Shown: piece after piece, positions 48,139 through 58,404 of the stretch
Layout of the letters: every line of letters begins with the position of its first letter
Position numbering within the stretch: the stretch's first letter is position 1
NCBI GenBank assembly: GCA_030512295.1
Contig: JAULSR010000004.1
Location: forward strand, 1,240,001 to 1,304,000
DNA: 64,000 nt
Direction: 5' to 3'
Origin: Bombardia bombarda
Taxonomy: Eukaryota > Ascomycota > Sordariomycetes > Sordariales > Lasiosphaeriaceae
Translations under genes and position numbers: made by a program
Notes under the pieces: generated by a model
Told to the model about the DNA's origin: nothing
Databases searched by the model: none
Seen by the model: only the letters and a program-made list of their open reading frames with translations

Positions 48139-49206
48139 ATGGCTCGCAAGTTCTTCGTCGGCGGCAACTTCAAGATGTTTGTGACCCCGCCATGTGCTGC
48201 TGCTGCTGCTCCCTGCCTCTGCAAAACCCCGCGCACGTCGCGCCGAAGCTCGGAACTAACCGGACCCCCTCGATGGGGGAGAAAACAACAGGAATGGTAC
48301 CATTGAGTCCATCAAGAGCATTGTCAAGAACCTCAACGATGCCCAATTGGACCCCAACGTCGGTACGTTCTATCCAACGTTCTATCCAAGATACCACCAT
48401 CCATAGCTGCAAAAAGTCTACTCCCGGCAGTGCACCAGCCCCATGTCATATCCCCCGCTAACTCCCCGCCCCCCTCCCGGGCACGCAACACAACAACAGA
48501 GGTCGTGATCGCGCCCCCCGCTCTCTACCTGCTGCTCGTGCGCGAGCACCTCAAGAACGGCATCCAAGTCGCCGCGCAAAACGTGTTCGACAAGCCCAAC
48601 GGCGCCTACACGGGCGAGATCAGCGTGGCGCAGCTCAAGGACAGCGGCATCAACTGGTCGATCCTCGGCCACTCGGAGCGCCGCACCATCCTCAAGGAGT
48701 CGGACGAGGTGGTGGCATCCAAGACTAAAGTGGCGACCGAGGGCGGGGTGAGCGTCATCTGGTGCTGCGGCGAGTCGCTCGAGGAGCGCGAGGCCGGCGA
48801 GACCATCCCCGTGATCGAGAAGCAGCTGGCCGCCGTAGCCGCCAAGATCGACAACTGGAAGAACGTCGTGATCGCCTACGAGCCCATCTGGGCCATCGGC
48901 ACCGGCAAGGTGGCCAGCGTCGAGCAGGCGCAGGAGGTGCACGCCGCGATCCGCAAGTGGCTCAAGGCGAACGTCAGCGAGGCGGTCGCGGCCGAGACGA
49001 GGATCTTGTACGGCGGCAGCGTGAATGCTAAGAACTGCAAGCAGCTGGCTAAGGAGGAGGATATTGATGGGTTCCTGGTTGGTGGTGCGAGCTTGAAGCC
49101 TGAGTGTGAGTTTTCTTCTTCTTCTTCTTCCTACCCTGTTGCCGTTGGGTTGTTTGAATGCTAATGTTGCGTGATAGTCGTCGAGATCATCAACTCGAAC
49201 CTGTAA
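48139..49206 (+). CDS. TPI1: Triosephosphate isomerase
   Basis: Cytosolic glycolytic enzyme interconverting dihydroxyacetone phosphate and glyceraldehyde 3-phosphate. Four exons: 48139-48176, 48292-48362, 48500-49105, 49178-49206; 247 residues, the normal length. Visible active-site elements are Asn10 and Lys12 (GGNFKM), the electrophilic His in ILGHSERR, the catalytic Glu with flexible loop 6 in AYEPIWAIGTGK, and the phosphate-binding YGGSVN and FLVGGASLKPE. Exon 1 ends within the Met13 codon; introns are 115, 137 and 72 nt. Intron 1 has an unusual donor (GTTTGT) but a good branch site (ACTAAC) and its removal gives the conserved KMNGT. It ends FVEIINSNL-TAA. Confidence 0.96.
48177..48291 (+). 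other. TPI intron 1 with weak donor
   Basis: 115 nt. The donor GTTTGT departs from the GTRNGT consensus; the branch ACTAAC (48255-48260) and acceptor AACAG are good. If retained, the frame stays open through the whole intron and stops just past the acceptor. Confidence 0.88.
48363..48499 (+). other. TPI intron 2
   Basis: 137 nt, GTACGT donor, GCTAAC branch-like site, AACAG acceptor. Begins with a short direct repeat (GTTCTATCCAA twice). Confidence 0.92.
49106..49177 (+). other. TPI intron 3
   Basis: 72 nt, GTGAGT donor, TGCTAATG branch-like site, GATAG acceptor. Contains a (TTC)n run. Splicing gives KPEFVEIINSNL. Confidence 0.92.
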
Positions 49207-49590
49207 GCTCTTTTATGAGCTAGCTCTAGAGTGAACAGTTCAGTGGTCGAGGGGCCACCATGCTGTCTGTGACACTGCGGACACTGGTTGGGAAACGGAG
49301 CCTTGAAATGGAACCCGAAAACGGGAACCCATTCGTTAAAAATAGAGAAATGAGACAGAATCCTCTAATTAACAAAAGAAAAAATGGCTGTTCCGCGTGA
49401 CCGCTGCACCGTCCCTTTCCCGCCGTTTCCGCACTGGGATCGTGGACCAGACACACGACTCTCACAGACCGTGATATGTATACAAATGCCACCCGCCTGG
49501 CAAAAATGACCGGCCAGCTACCATAGTTTCCGCCGCCGTCGATGCAAAACCCATATATATTCGTACACCCCACATAAGCACTGGGGGCTT
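49207..49590. other. Convergent 3' flanks of TPI and MRPL51
   Basis: 384 bp between the TPI stop and the MRPL51 stop. No gene seen; presumably overlapping or abutting 3' UTRs. Confidence 0.6.
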
Positions 49591-50148
49591 CTACACCGCC
49601 ATGCCGTTGCCGTGGTAAGGACTCCATACACCTCTCACACTCTGGTTGATAGAGTGGACCGGCTTGGACACCTTCTTGAGCTTCTCTCCGCTGGCGTCTC
49701 TGAGGAGCTCAGCCTTCTTGAGGATCTGCAGAGGCTCCATGTTGCGCACGCAGACGGCCTTTTGCCCGCCGTTGATGTAGTGTCCGACGAGGAGGGGGTG
49801 TTTTGTCGGCCGGGGGGAGACGGTGAACTCGATCTGGGGGTTGGCGGCGGCGAACTTGGGGAGGATGGATTTGATGAAGCCGCTATAGGAGAAGTCTGTG
49901 TAAGCATAACGCGACAAGGTTTAATGGGAGGAAAGTTGCTGCTTTCTCACTTCATGCCCTTTGAGCTGCCAGCCCAGTCACAGTAGTGAATGTCCATCTT
50001 CTTGCATTGCAAGATGAATGCGCCGACGCCGTTCTAGCAAGCGCGCATTGCTGGTTAGCCACTGCCTGCACACAATGTTGACTGAAATTAAAAATGAAGG
50101 GGGTCATACCCGGCCGGTAGAAACCGCTTTCAATGCTGATACCGTCAT
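49591..50148 (-). CDS. MRPL51: Mitochondrial large-subunit ribosomal protein L51 (mL43)
   Basis: Component of the mitochondrial large ribosomal subunit with the L51/S25/CI-B8 thioredoxin-like domain. Three exons on the minus strand: 50148-50110 (MTVSALKAVSTGR), 50033-49951 (NGVGAFILQCKKMDIHYCDW ... GM) and 49882-49591. Removing introns 50034-50109 and 49883-49950 gives GMNGFIKSILPKFAAANPQI, the family's conserved stretch, and a total of 137 residues ending WSPYHGNGMAV. The acceptor CTATAG at 49883-49885 was chosen because it restores this conserved join; a start at 49917 (MSRYAYTDFSYS) would read through the intron and is not real. No separate presequence is obvious, as is common in this family. 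Confidence 0.93.
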
Positions 50149-50606
50149 TGTCGCCGGCGTGTGTCTATCAAGGTCATGATAGTTTGGTCGCAGGTTTCAT
50201 TCAGTTCGGCGTCGGCAGAAATTCGCCAAACAGATCCCCTAAGCAACTCGGTCGGAGAGCGTGGAATAAAAAACCGGGGGCCGCGCCATTTGATTGGCCA
50301 GAGTAAGGCATCTTCCCTGAGAGCGTTGTGGCGTGCACGGACCGGGGGAGCCCAGGACAGCTTTGGCATGTCACAATCTCGCGACTTTTAAAACCGTAAC
50401 AAATCAAATCCATCCAAACTTAGACACCACCACACTCAGCCCACTCATTCAGCGACGGGCAATCCTGACGCATCAAATCTTTGTTTGGCGTTTGGACAGA
50501 TAATCGTCTCCCATCCTCTTGGCGAAAGTTTTAATATCGAAGCAAGAAGCGAAATAAAAAGACAGACGAAAAAGAAATAGCAGCAGCAGCAGCAGCAGCA
50601 GCAGCA
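50149..50606. promoter_or_regulatory. Divergent promoter: MRPL51 / U1-70K
   Basis: 458 bp between two starts on opposite strands. An ATTGG (CCAAT on the minus strand) lies at 50293-50297. Eight CAG units (50581-50605) directly precede the U1-70K start codon and would be in its 5' UTR. Confidence 0.6.
50581..50605 (+). repeat. (CAG)8 in the U1-70K leader
   Basis: Perfect CAG run ending two bases before the ATG at 50607. It contains no start codon and would be translated only if initiation were non-AUG. Confidence 0.85.
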
Positions 50607-52385
50607 ATGACGGACAAGCTGCCGCCTAATCTCCTCGCGCTCTTCGCGCCCCGGCCGCCTCTGCGTTGGGTGCCTCCCTGCGACTATGCTCCCGAGCAGC
50701 GCAAGACGGCCGCCGTCTCGGGCGTCGCCGACTTCCTTCCCGCTCTCGCGCAGTACGAGCGCGAGTACGAATACAAGCCGACCGAGAGCTGGCTCGAGGC
50801 GCGCGATCGCAAGAAGCTCGAGAAGAAGGAAGCTCTCGAGAAGCTCCTCACCGAGGGGCCAAAGAACTGTACGTGATATATATACATGTACACCCATCAT
50901 CACCTCACCTTACATGCAGCAATAGCTAACGAGATGAACACAAACCCGCAGACAACCCCCAGGAAGACCCCAACATCCGCGGAGACGCCTTCAAAACATT
51001 GATCATCGCGCGTCTTGACTACAAGGCCGACGAGACCGACCTGGAGCGCGAGTTTGGCCGCTTTGGCCCAATTGAGCGCGTGAGTTCTTCAAACCCGGTT
51101 TCGGCCTGGAAGTGAACACAAGCTAACTGACTGCCTTGCGACAAAACAGATTCGGATCATCGCTGATACCAAAGCCGACGAGAAGGGAAACAAGAAGCGT
51201 AAACCCCACCGAGGCTATGCCTTTGTAGTATTTGAGCGCGAAAAGGACATGAGAGGTAATATTTGCCACACCACACTTAACCCCCAACCAAATACATCAC
51301 ATAAACAACAGCCCGGTGGTACTCGGCTGTTAAGATCCAGGACGATATGGCCCTCAAGCTTGCCTGTCCTGGAAACACTTCGGCCTCCCCCTGACCCCCC
51401 TTCACCGTTCTTCTCCCCCCCCCCCCCCCCCCCTATCACGATTTCTTCACACCTTGAAGGTAAAACAAAGTATCTCCATGGTAAGGCGTTACTGACAAAT
51501 GCGCATGTGGCGCATGCGTAATTTTTAGCTGCTCTAGATGGTTGTGATGGCGTCCGGATCAAAGATCGCCGCATCAAGGTTGACGTGGAGAGGGGCCGTA
51601 CCGTCAAGGGCTGGAAACCACGTCGCTTTGGTGGCGGTCTCGGCGGCCGCGGCTACACCAAGAGCGCGCAATCCCGGCCCATGGGCCCAGCCGGCTTCGG
51701 TGGTGGTGGCGGTGGCCCTGGCGGTTTCCGCGGCGGCTTTGGTGGTGGTGGTGGCTTCCGCGGAGGACGAGACCGTGGATTCCGAGGCGGCGGTGGTGGA
51801 GGCTTTGGAGGAGGCCGTGGCGGCTTCGAGGATCGTGGCGGCGGCGGTTTCGGGGATCGTTCCTCCAACTTTGGCGACCGCGGCGGCGGCGGCGGCTTTG
51901 GGGATCGCGGCGTCGGTGGCGGTTTTGGCGGCGATCGTGGCGGCGGCTTCCGTGGCGGCATCCGCGCGGGAGGCGACCGCACCTTTGGCGGCCCCCCGCC
52001 GAGCAGCTTCTCGCCCCCTTCGAACGCGCCCAACGGCCCTGGCGGCGGATTCGGCGGTCGTGACAGCCGGAGAGAGGGTGGTTCCGATAGGGGTGGTGGT
52101 GGGTATGGACGTGAGGGCGGTGGTGGTCGCTCATATGATGACAGGTCTGGCGGCGGTGGTTTCCGTGATCGCAACAACCGACAGAGCGGCAGCAACATGG
52201 AGCCGATCCGACCCCGAGAGCCGCGCGAGAATGGTGGGTATTCGGGCGGCGGCGGCGGCGGAGGCAGCCGAGACTACGACAAGCCGCGGGACCATGACAG
52301 GCCCAGAGGAGACCACGCCGACGACTCGCGGAAACGCGGCTTCGAGGGTGGCTACGAGGACCCCAGAAAGCTCCGACGCTACTAG
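50607..52385 (+). CDS. SNP1: U1 snRNP 70 kDa protein (U1-70K)
   Basis: Core protein of the U1 snRNP; it binds U1 RNA stem-loop I through its RRM and acts in 5' splice-site recognition. Four exons: 50607-50868, 50952-51079, 51150-51255, 51529-52385; about 450 residues. The N-terminal U1-70K domain (LPPNLLALFAPRPPLRWVPP) is followed by the RRM with RNP2 LIIARL (about residue 102) and RNP1 RGYAFVVF (about 151), then RIKVDVERGRTVKGWKPRR and GGGLGGRGY. From about residue 220 it continues as Gly-rich sequence with many RGG, FGDRG and DRGG units, and ends in charged RD/RE-rich sequence instead of long RS repeats. Introns 1 and 2 are 83 and 70 nt; intron 3 is 273 nt, contains C19, and stays open in frame until a TAA at 51519-51521. 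Confidence 0.94.
51256..51528 (+). other. U1-70K intron 3 with C19 tract
   Basis: 273 nt (a multiple of three), donor GTAATA, acceptor TTTTTAG. The C19 tract is at 51415-51433. Reading in frame from exon 3 there is no stop until 51519-51521, so intron retention would replace the end of the RRM and the Gly-rich tail with about 88 unrelated residues. Confidence 0.85.
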
Positions 52386-53797
52386 CAAGACACAGACATG
52401 TCTTGTGGGTGGGTATCAGTCTTTCTCAGTTTCGTATTTCCGTCCGTCCGTCCGTCCATTATTCTTCCCTTTCGACATTAAGGGTAAGCCAGCCAAAGTG
52501 TGCACATACATCATCTGTCACGTCATTGTCATATCCACCCACCCACTCCTCTGGAGGAAGAAATGGTGAGACTGCACCAACGGAAAACAAAGTACCGACG
52601 CATACATACAAACAAGCCAAGGTAACGCTCTGCTCGCTGGCTGTCAAGACGACTGGAAGGCTCGCTCAGCTTCGTCTTGTATATTTGAACCTTTCTGGTT
52701 TGTTGTCATGGCCATCTATCGTTCTACACTTGACCGGATAGCCGCCGTTGACAGACACCCACCCACTCCGCGTTACATGCCTGCCTACCTACCAACCACT
52801 ATGGATACAACTCCAGTCCATTGCCCTAGCAGAGAACCATCAATCTCCCACTCACTGGAAGGTAACACGAAAAACACCTCCCAGTTTGTATTATATGGTT
52901 CGTGAGACGATTAAGCAGCCAGGCGAAAAAAAAAATTAGGGCTTTCTATCTATGGGTAATGAATCAACACCACCCCACAACAACTACAAAATAGGAGGAG
53001 GACCGCTGTGCCTGGGACGGGGACAGACGAGAGGTAAGGTCAGAGGTAAGGGACGACGGCGATTGTTGCCTACTGGCCTGGAGAGCTTATTTCTTTTCTT
53101 TGTTTTGCTTATTTGTTTTGTTACACTTTTCTTGACCTTGACTGAATGGGAGCAGCGCTTGACTGTCTCCCCTGCTCAGCATGTAAGATATGATTTTGGT
53201 CTGCTCCTTGACACATACAGTCACTCAGTCCGTCAGGTTAGTCCAGTGCAGGAAAAGCATGTGCTAGTTGCTATTAATTATATAGTTTGATGGTTCCTTT
53301 TATACGTTGCTTCCTTGGCTTGTAAGAGTTAATGCTCATGAACGTGGCATACTTGTGCCTTTGGTGAATATGGGCAACGAAATCACAGCTGAGTGAGGAC
53401 GAGCAAGTTTGGTAAATGATGTTTCTCCAGACCACGAATAAGAATGTGAAATGGCAATGCTTTTTCTCGACAATCAGATACAAAGGTGATCGGGAGATGG
53501 TTTTGCAGTTTTTTTTATTTCGGGTTCCCTCTCATGACGCCTGTTGTGTGTGACCTGTAACCGCGAGCCTAGAAAAGCCATGGTACTTATGGTATCGTTA
53601 AAAAACCAAAACCCTATATGAACACGAATGATGATGAAATGGCAAGAGGGCCGGGGCGGTGGTCTCTCTCCTCGCTTTCTTCGCAAGTAAACCAGCCACG
53701 CCAAAATTGAGTTTCTATAACTCTCTCTCACTCCTGCCTTTTTCCCCGCTGTGATTCCCTTTTTATTTTATCTCTTTTTTTTTTTTTCCCAACCTTT
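52386..53797. other. Convergent 3' flanks of U1-70K and MRT4
   Basis: 1.4 kb between two convergent stop codons; AT-rich second half, a (CCGT)n run at 52441-52456, no supported gene. Confidence 0.55.
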
Positions 53798-54665
53798 TTA
53801 CTCATCATCCTCATCCTCCTCCATCGCATCCTCCGCCTCCGCCTCCACAACCTTCTTCGCCTGCTTCACCACAACAGTCGGCTTCTCCAGCTCCGTCACC
53901 TGTCCGTTCGCCGCGGTCCAGTACGCCAACAACTTGACCCTGAACTCGCTCATGCACACGCTAAACAGCTTGAGCAGCCTCGTCTGGCGGGCGTCGAGCG
54001 TCTGGCCCTCCTTGCAGATGGTGTACCCCTCGAAGCCGCCCTCGCCGCTCTCCTCGCCGAGCACGACCTTGCCGCGGACCATGCGCACGGGCACGCCCAG
54101 CCGCCGGAGCTCGGGCTCGAGGCTCTGCGCGACGGGCACATCGTGCTCGGCGGGCACCTCGCCGCCGGTCGAGTAGACGACGCCCGGAGGGATGGTGAAG
54201 GTGCGCGGGGCGACGGTGCCGGAGCGCGCGAAGTCGACCTGCGAGAGCGAGGAGAAGTAGGTGATGATGTCGGAGGGGTCGCGGTTGGTGAAGAGCAGGC
54301 CGACGGAGCCAGAGAGGTGGGCCGACAGCTTGTCGAGGCCGTCGGCTTGGGCGTCCTCGGGGGTGGAGCCGAGGGCGCGGGCGGTGAGTTTGGTTTTGCC
54401 GAAGAAGAGGCTGGTTGGGGCATGATGGGTCAGTTGTTTGGGGAGGGATTGGGGGAGTGAGTATGAAAACGTACCGGCAGTCTTTCAACTCGTGTCTGAC
54501 CGTCTTGAGGTAGTTGTTGCGCATGTTGTCGATCTCGAAGACGAAGCAGTGCTGGTACTGCGGGACGCACTCGCGAATGTTCTCAAACAGCTTCTCCTTT
54601 TGCGCGCGCGTCTTCTTGTCGACCTGCGTCAGGTTGTAGACCTTTGTTCGTTTGGATTTGGGCAT
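53798..54665 (-). CDS. MRT4: Ribosome assembly factor MRT4
   Basis: Nucleolar P0-like assembly factor that occupies the P0 site on pre-60S particles until exchanged for P0 at the stalk. Two exons, 54665-54475 and 54410-53798, 267 residues. Exon 1 has MPKSKRTKVYNLTQVDKK and the rRNA-binding L10-like N-terminus (FVFEIDNMRNNYLKTVRHEL). The intron (54411-54474, donor GTACGT, acceptor CCAG) joins KDCR to LFFGKTKLTARALG, the conserved family stretch. The second half holds the GLLFTNRDP and TCK-like (GYTICKEGQTLDARQTRLL) segments. It ends in a short acidic tail (EDAMEEDEDDE), as in other MRT4 proteins and unlike the stalk protein's alanine-rich hinge. Confidence 0.93.
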
Positions 54666-57600
54666 CTTGGCGGTTTTGGGGTGTTGTGTTTTGGTATTAT
54701 TATAAGTTGTTGATGTTCTGGACGGGCAATGGTATCAAAGTCGGGTTTCACTGGTGTGGAATTTTATTTCGTCGTGGTTTGGTTGGTTGGGGATTGTAGA
54801 TAAATTGTCTATCCAGGGCGTCTCTCTGTCTGCCTCTCCTCTGTGCCTTGTCTGATGGGTTTTTTTTTTTTGCCGTGCGAAACTTTTGGGCGGTGTCCCA
54901 AGAATTCCCCCACACCGCACCCAATTGGGGAAACGGTGTGCCGCCAACCCCGCTCTGATAGGCTGATAGGCCCACTCTGTTCTCTGCCGTCAATCACCAT
55001 GCTGCGGCGGTGTCCCGCCTGGCCGTTATGGTCCCCGCCCCTATGCTGCCGTGGGGTGGGCTGTGGTTGGTTCGTTCTGTGGCAGCTCAATGAGCTTCCA
55101 TTCATGGGTTTTGAAACTGTCGCTCGGTCCTCTCAATACATTGATGATCTCGTCTTTCATCCCTAGAGTTAAGTTACCTAATGCCCGGGAGCTCACTACT
55201 GAGTTTAAGATGTTTTCCTCTGCAACATCACCGCTCTGTGATAGTCAACCCTTAGAAATATGATTCTGCACAGCCTCCAACTTCAAAAGCTTATCATTGT
55301 ATAGACTGAGCCTTGAATTAGGATGCAAAGCTTCAGTTTTCTTGCAATATTAGTATTATTATCGAGTTAAAGTAAGGTACCTATGCATCTAATCAACAAC
55401 ATGGCTGGCTGGCTTAATTGAACCGTGAGGTTGCTCCGAACAACGCCATATGGGGTGGGATGCACATGGTGAGCACAAAACACCAGGTCAGAGTCTCGTC
55501 TTGTGCTGGCGCACAGCATAGCCGTGCACTCCGGCATTGTGTTGAGAATCGATCAACATCTGCATGCAATGCTGAACGCCTGATACCTGTGTGAGAGGTT
55601 GTTGCATCGGATCACTTAGACGCAAAAACAACCTGCAAGGTACTTTTAGAAGGTCACCTCATAGGTAAGGTACGTAGTAGACAGTAAGTCAATGTGTTGT
55701 CAAACAGTGATGGATTTTGCAGGTTTCTCGTTCATTCATCCTTCAATAACGGTGGGTGAAATACAGCATGGGGCATTAAGTCTGACAACAATCGCAATCT
55801 TCATACCCGCGCCAGCAGATCTGTTATTAGACGAGTCCCCCCGGAAATTTAAGGTGAAGAAAATAACCTCCACTAACAGCGGGACTGTTGATGGTACTTG
55901 GTGCAGTAGATTGCGATAGGTGGAAGGTGCGAGCGATTGGTGTTCAATTTGTTGCCAGACTTGTTGCCCCATGCTGTATCTGTCAATTGAGGTCAAAAAG
56001 TTCTATAGTATTGAGTGCGTTAATTGATGGTTTTCATGAGTGCCGCTTGTGTTGCTGTCATCGAGCCTAAGGAAAAGTTATGCAATACTATTAAGTCACG
56101 TCTTATTTATTGAAGAAACAAGATGAAACGAAATAGCTACTAAGCGACCTCACGCTGTGTTCGTGAGAAATTGTTTCGTGCAACTTGAAGTAGTTGCGTT
56201 ATGAAACTTTGATATGTGGCTATCCGTCGTCGATATTAGTATCGTAGTCACAGTCCCATGGTGTCGGATCCAGGTCGGTTGAGCCTCATGTCACAAGCTC
56301 CAGGGACAACGAGGTGGGTGGTGCCATGATCCACGGAAAACAATTACTGCCAAATTTTGCGGGCTGAAAACCCCCCGAAATCGCGCTGCCTTATTTAAGT
56401 GATATGTCATCAAGACATGCCAAACCCCAGAGATTAGCGGGATTCGCAACGGGATTCAGGAATCTCGAAATGCCACACAGCCGTTGCCCATGCCGATTTA
56501 TTACACTGTGACTGCCGGACACCCGTGTAAGTGGCACCATCCCCGTTGCACCAGTCGCAGGTTCGGAAACAACAGCTGGCTTAGGTAACCTCCTCGTATG
56601 TACACTAGCCCCGAGTTAGAGTCTTAGACTTGTCTCGGACACTGGGCGATGCCGAAGGTTAAAAATGCTTTTTGAGCCTCGAGGCGTCGACAGTGGCAAG
56701 AGACTTCCGAGCGCATGGCAGGAGATCACTTTTAGGGCGGACTGCGGGGGTACGCAGCTATACGCGGAAGCTTTGACCACTGTGAGGGCGTCGGACGGTC
56801 CAAGTGTCCGAGGCCCGACGTCGTCCGGACAAGCTCGCCCAATGAGAAAGCGAGATGGAATACTATTTGCTCCCAACAGACCCAAAGGGTGCTGACGAAC
56901 GCCTTCTTTGGTAACCACACCGGTATCAATCAGGGCACACACCACTGATTGAGTCACAGGCTGCCTTCACCGTGCAATTGCGTCGTGTTGCACCGCAGCT
57001 GTGCATCTTTGGGCTGATGGGTCGCCTTGTGCGTCATACCGAAACCGAGAGGCGATGAGGGAGAGCTTCAATGATTTCATATCATGTAATGTCCTACAGG
57101 ATATGGTATCTACTGTGAGCAGTTCCCGTTAGGTGGCTTACATACATAAGATAGGTATGTACGTAATCGCGCTTCAAAATAAGCTCTAAGTTTTTTATGT
57201 ATTATGTATGCAATTGTAGTGGTACCTAGTATTGTACTATGTGGTCATCTTCTGATGAATATCCAATCCATATCCGTCCTCCTGGCTGGGACCGATCAAA
57301 GAACAATTGAACTTTCTTTGGCCGATGACCGCCTGGGCTGATCCGATCTAACGTGGACTAGTAAGTCGGGGATCGGGGAGATATCGGGCTAAGAAAGTTC
57401 CATGTGGTGTGCATTTCCCGCACACCCCCCTGCCAGTGGAGCTAGTCTACGAAGGCCCAGGCTAACTGGGCTAACTGGGGAGTTGGGGAAATTCGGTCCA
57501 AATTCCTTTCTTAATAAGGTGGGTCCATCCATCCAGAATGTCCATGTCCAAGTTTTGAAGTACGAATACGCTCTCAGGAGGGAGTTGTGGTGGTGGCAAC

Positions 57601-58404
57601 GCTGCTGCTGCTGCTGCTGCTGCGGGCTCTCAGGCGTTCTTTTTGTGTTGTTCGCCTGTGGTTTGTCTGTGACTGTTTGGCGGTCTGTCCGTTTATGCAG
57701 GTCTTGTCTGCATTCTGTAGGTCAGAAAGAATGGGTGAGTGCTGCACAAAAGTCAACGCGGAAGGAGCGCCCTCCGCCCGAACCACCTGTGCATGGGGGT
57801 AGTAAAGGAAGGAGCGAAGTAACTCAAGTCACTTTGACTGCGACCTGGATATTAGGTAGGTATTTGTATTGGACAAGGGAGCAAATAATACACATGCCCA
57901 GGCAGGCACGAGCAACAAGGCAATGACAACTCGCGCACACATCCAGCATCCCGCGCCCGTAGGCCGTGGGCCGTCGATGGAACCTGCTCGCGGTTTTTCA
58001 TTCTCAACCACTTCCTTATTTTCAGGACTCCTTCCCTATTTGGCTTGGCCCGGGGGTATTTCTGTTGACTGTTGTTCTGTCGGGTTTCGGTTTTGATAGG
58101 GACCTCAGTCCACACTCCAATTACTACCTGTACTTGTTCCCAATATCCATCCATGGATACGTTTCCCCCCCACTGCCATCTTCCTTAGTTTATAACTTGC
58201 TCAGTCGCCCATCCATGATCCAGTGCATCCTAGTATCATTGATGTGCCAAGCCTTTAGATAACCGCGAGCTACCTGCGCGGTTGAGATTAAACTCTCCCT
58301 TCTCTCTCCCTCCTCCTCATCTTCTCCTTCCTTGTTGCTGTTTTTCTCCCAGGCATAGTCAATTCCTTTCTGTATTGCAAACTATCTACACGCCGTTTCC
58401 GCCC
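54666..58404. other. Divergent MRT4 / ABC transporter intergenic region
   Basis: 3.7 kb. It includes the MRT4 promoter, an AT-rich middle (55.2-57.3 kb) with a 219-bp fold-back repeat (55761-55979), a (GCT)7 run (57601-57622), and a leader before the transporter with a 7-bp perfect inverted repeat AACCGCG / CGCGGTT (58261-58283). Small frames at 56.6-56.96 kb and 57.4-57.9 kb lack recognisable domains. Confidence 0.5.
55761..55979. repeat. Imperfect inverted repeat (fold-back, possible MITE relic)
   Basis: Left arm 55761-55789 and the reverse complement of 55951-55979 match at 26 of 29 positions (ATACAGCATGGGGC.. then ..AAGTCTG.CAAC). Two of the three differences are transitions. The 161-bp interior has further partial complementarity, such as ATCGCAATCT in both halves. 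No clear target-site duplication or transposase frame was seen. Confidence 0.6.

Noticed and set aside
49593..49917. MRPL51 starting at the ATG at 49917
   Set aside because: That ATG lies inside intron 2; the conserved N-terminal exons at 50148-50110 and 50033-49951 splice into the domain and give the full-length protein.
51538..52569. 343-aa Ala/Val-rich frame
   Set aside because: Frame-shifted reading of the GGN-rich U1-70K tail.
56616..56957. 113-aa minus-strand frame and overlapping plus-strand frame
   Set aside because: Both strands open over the same stretch, no recognisable domain; chance cannot be excluded.
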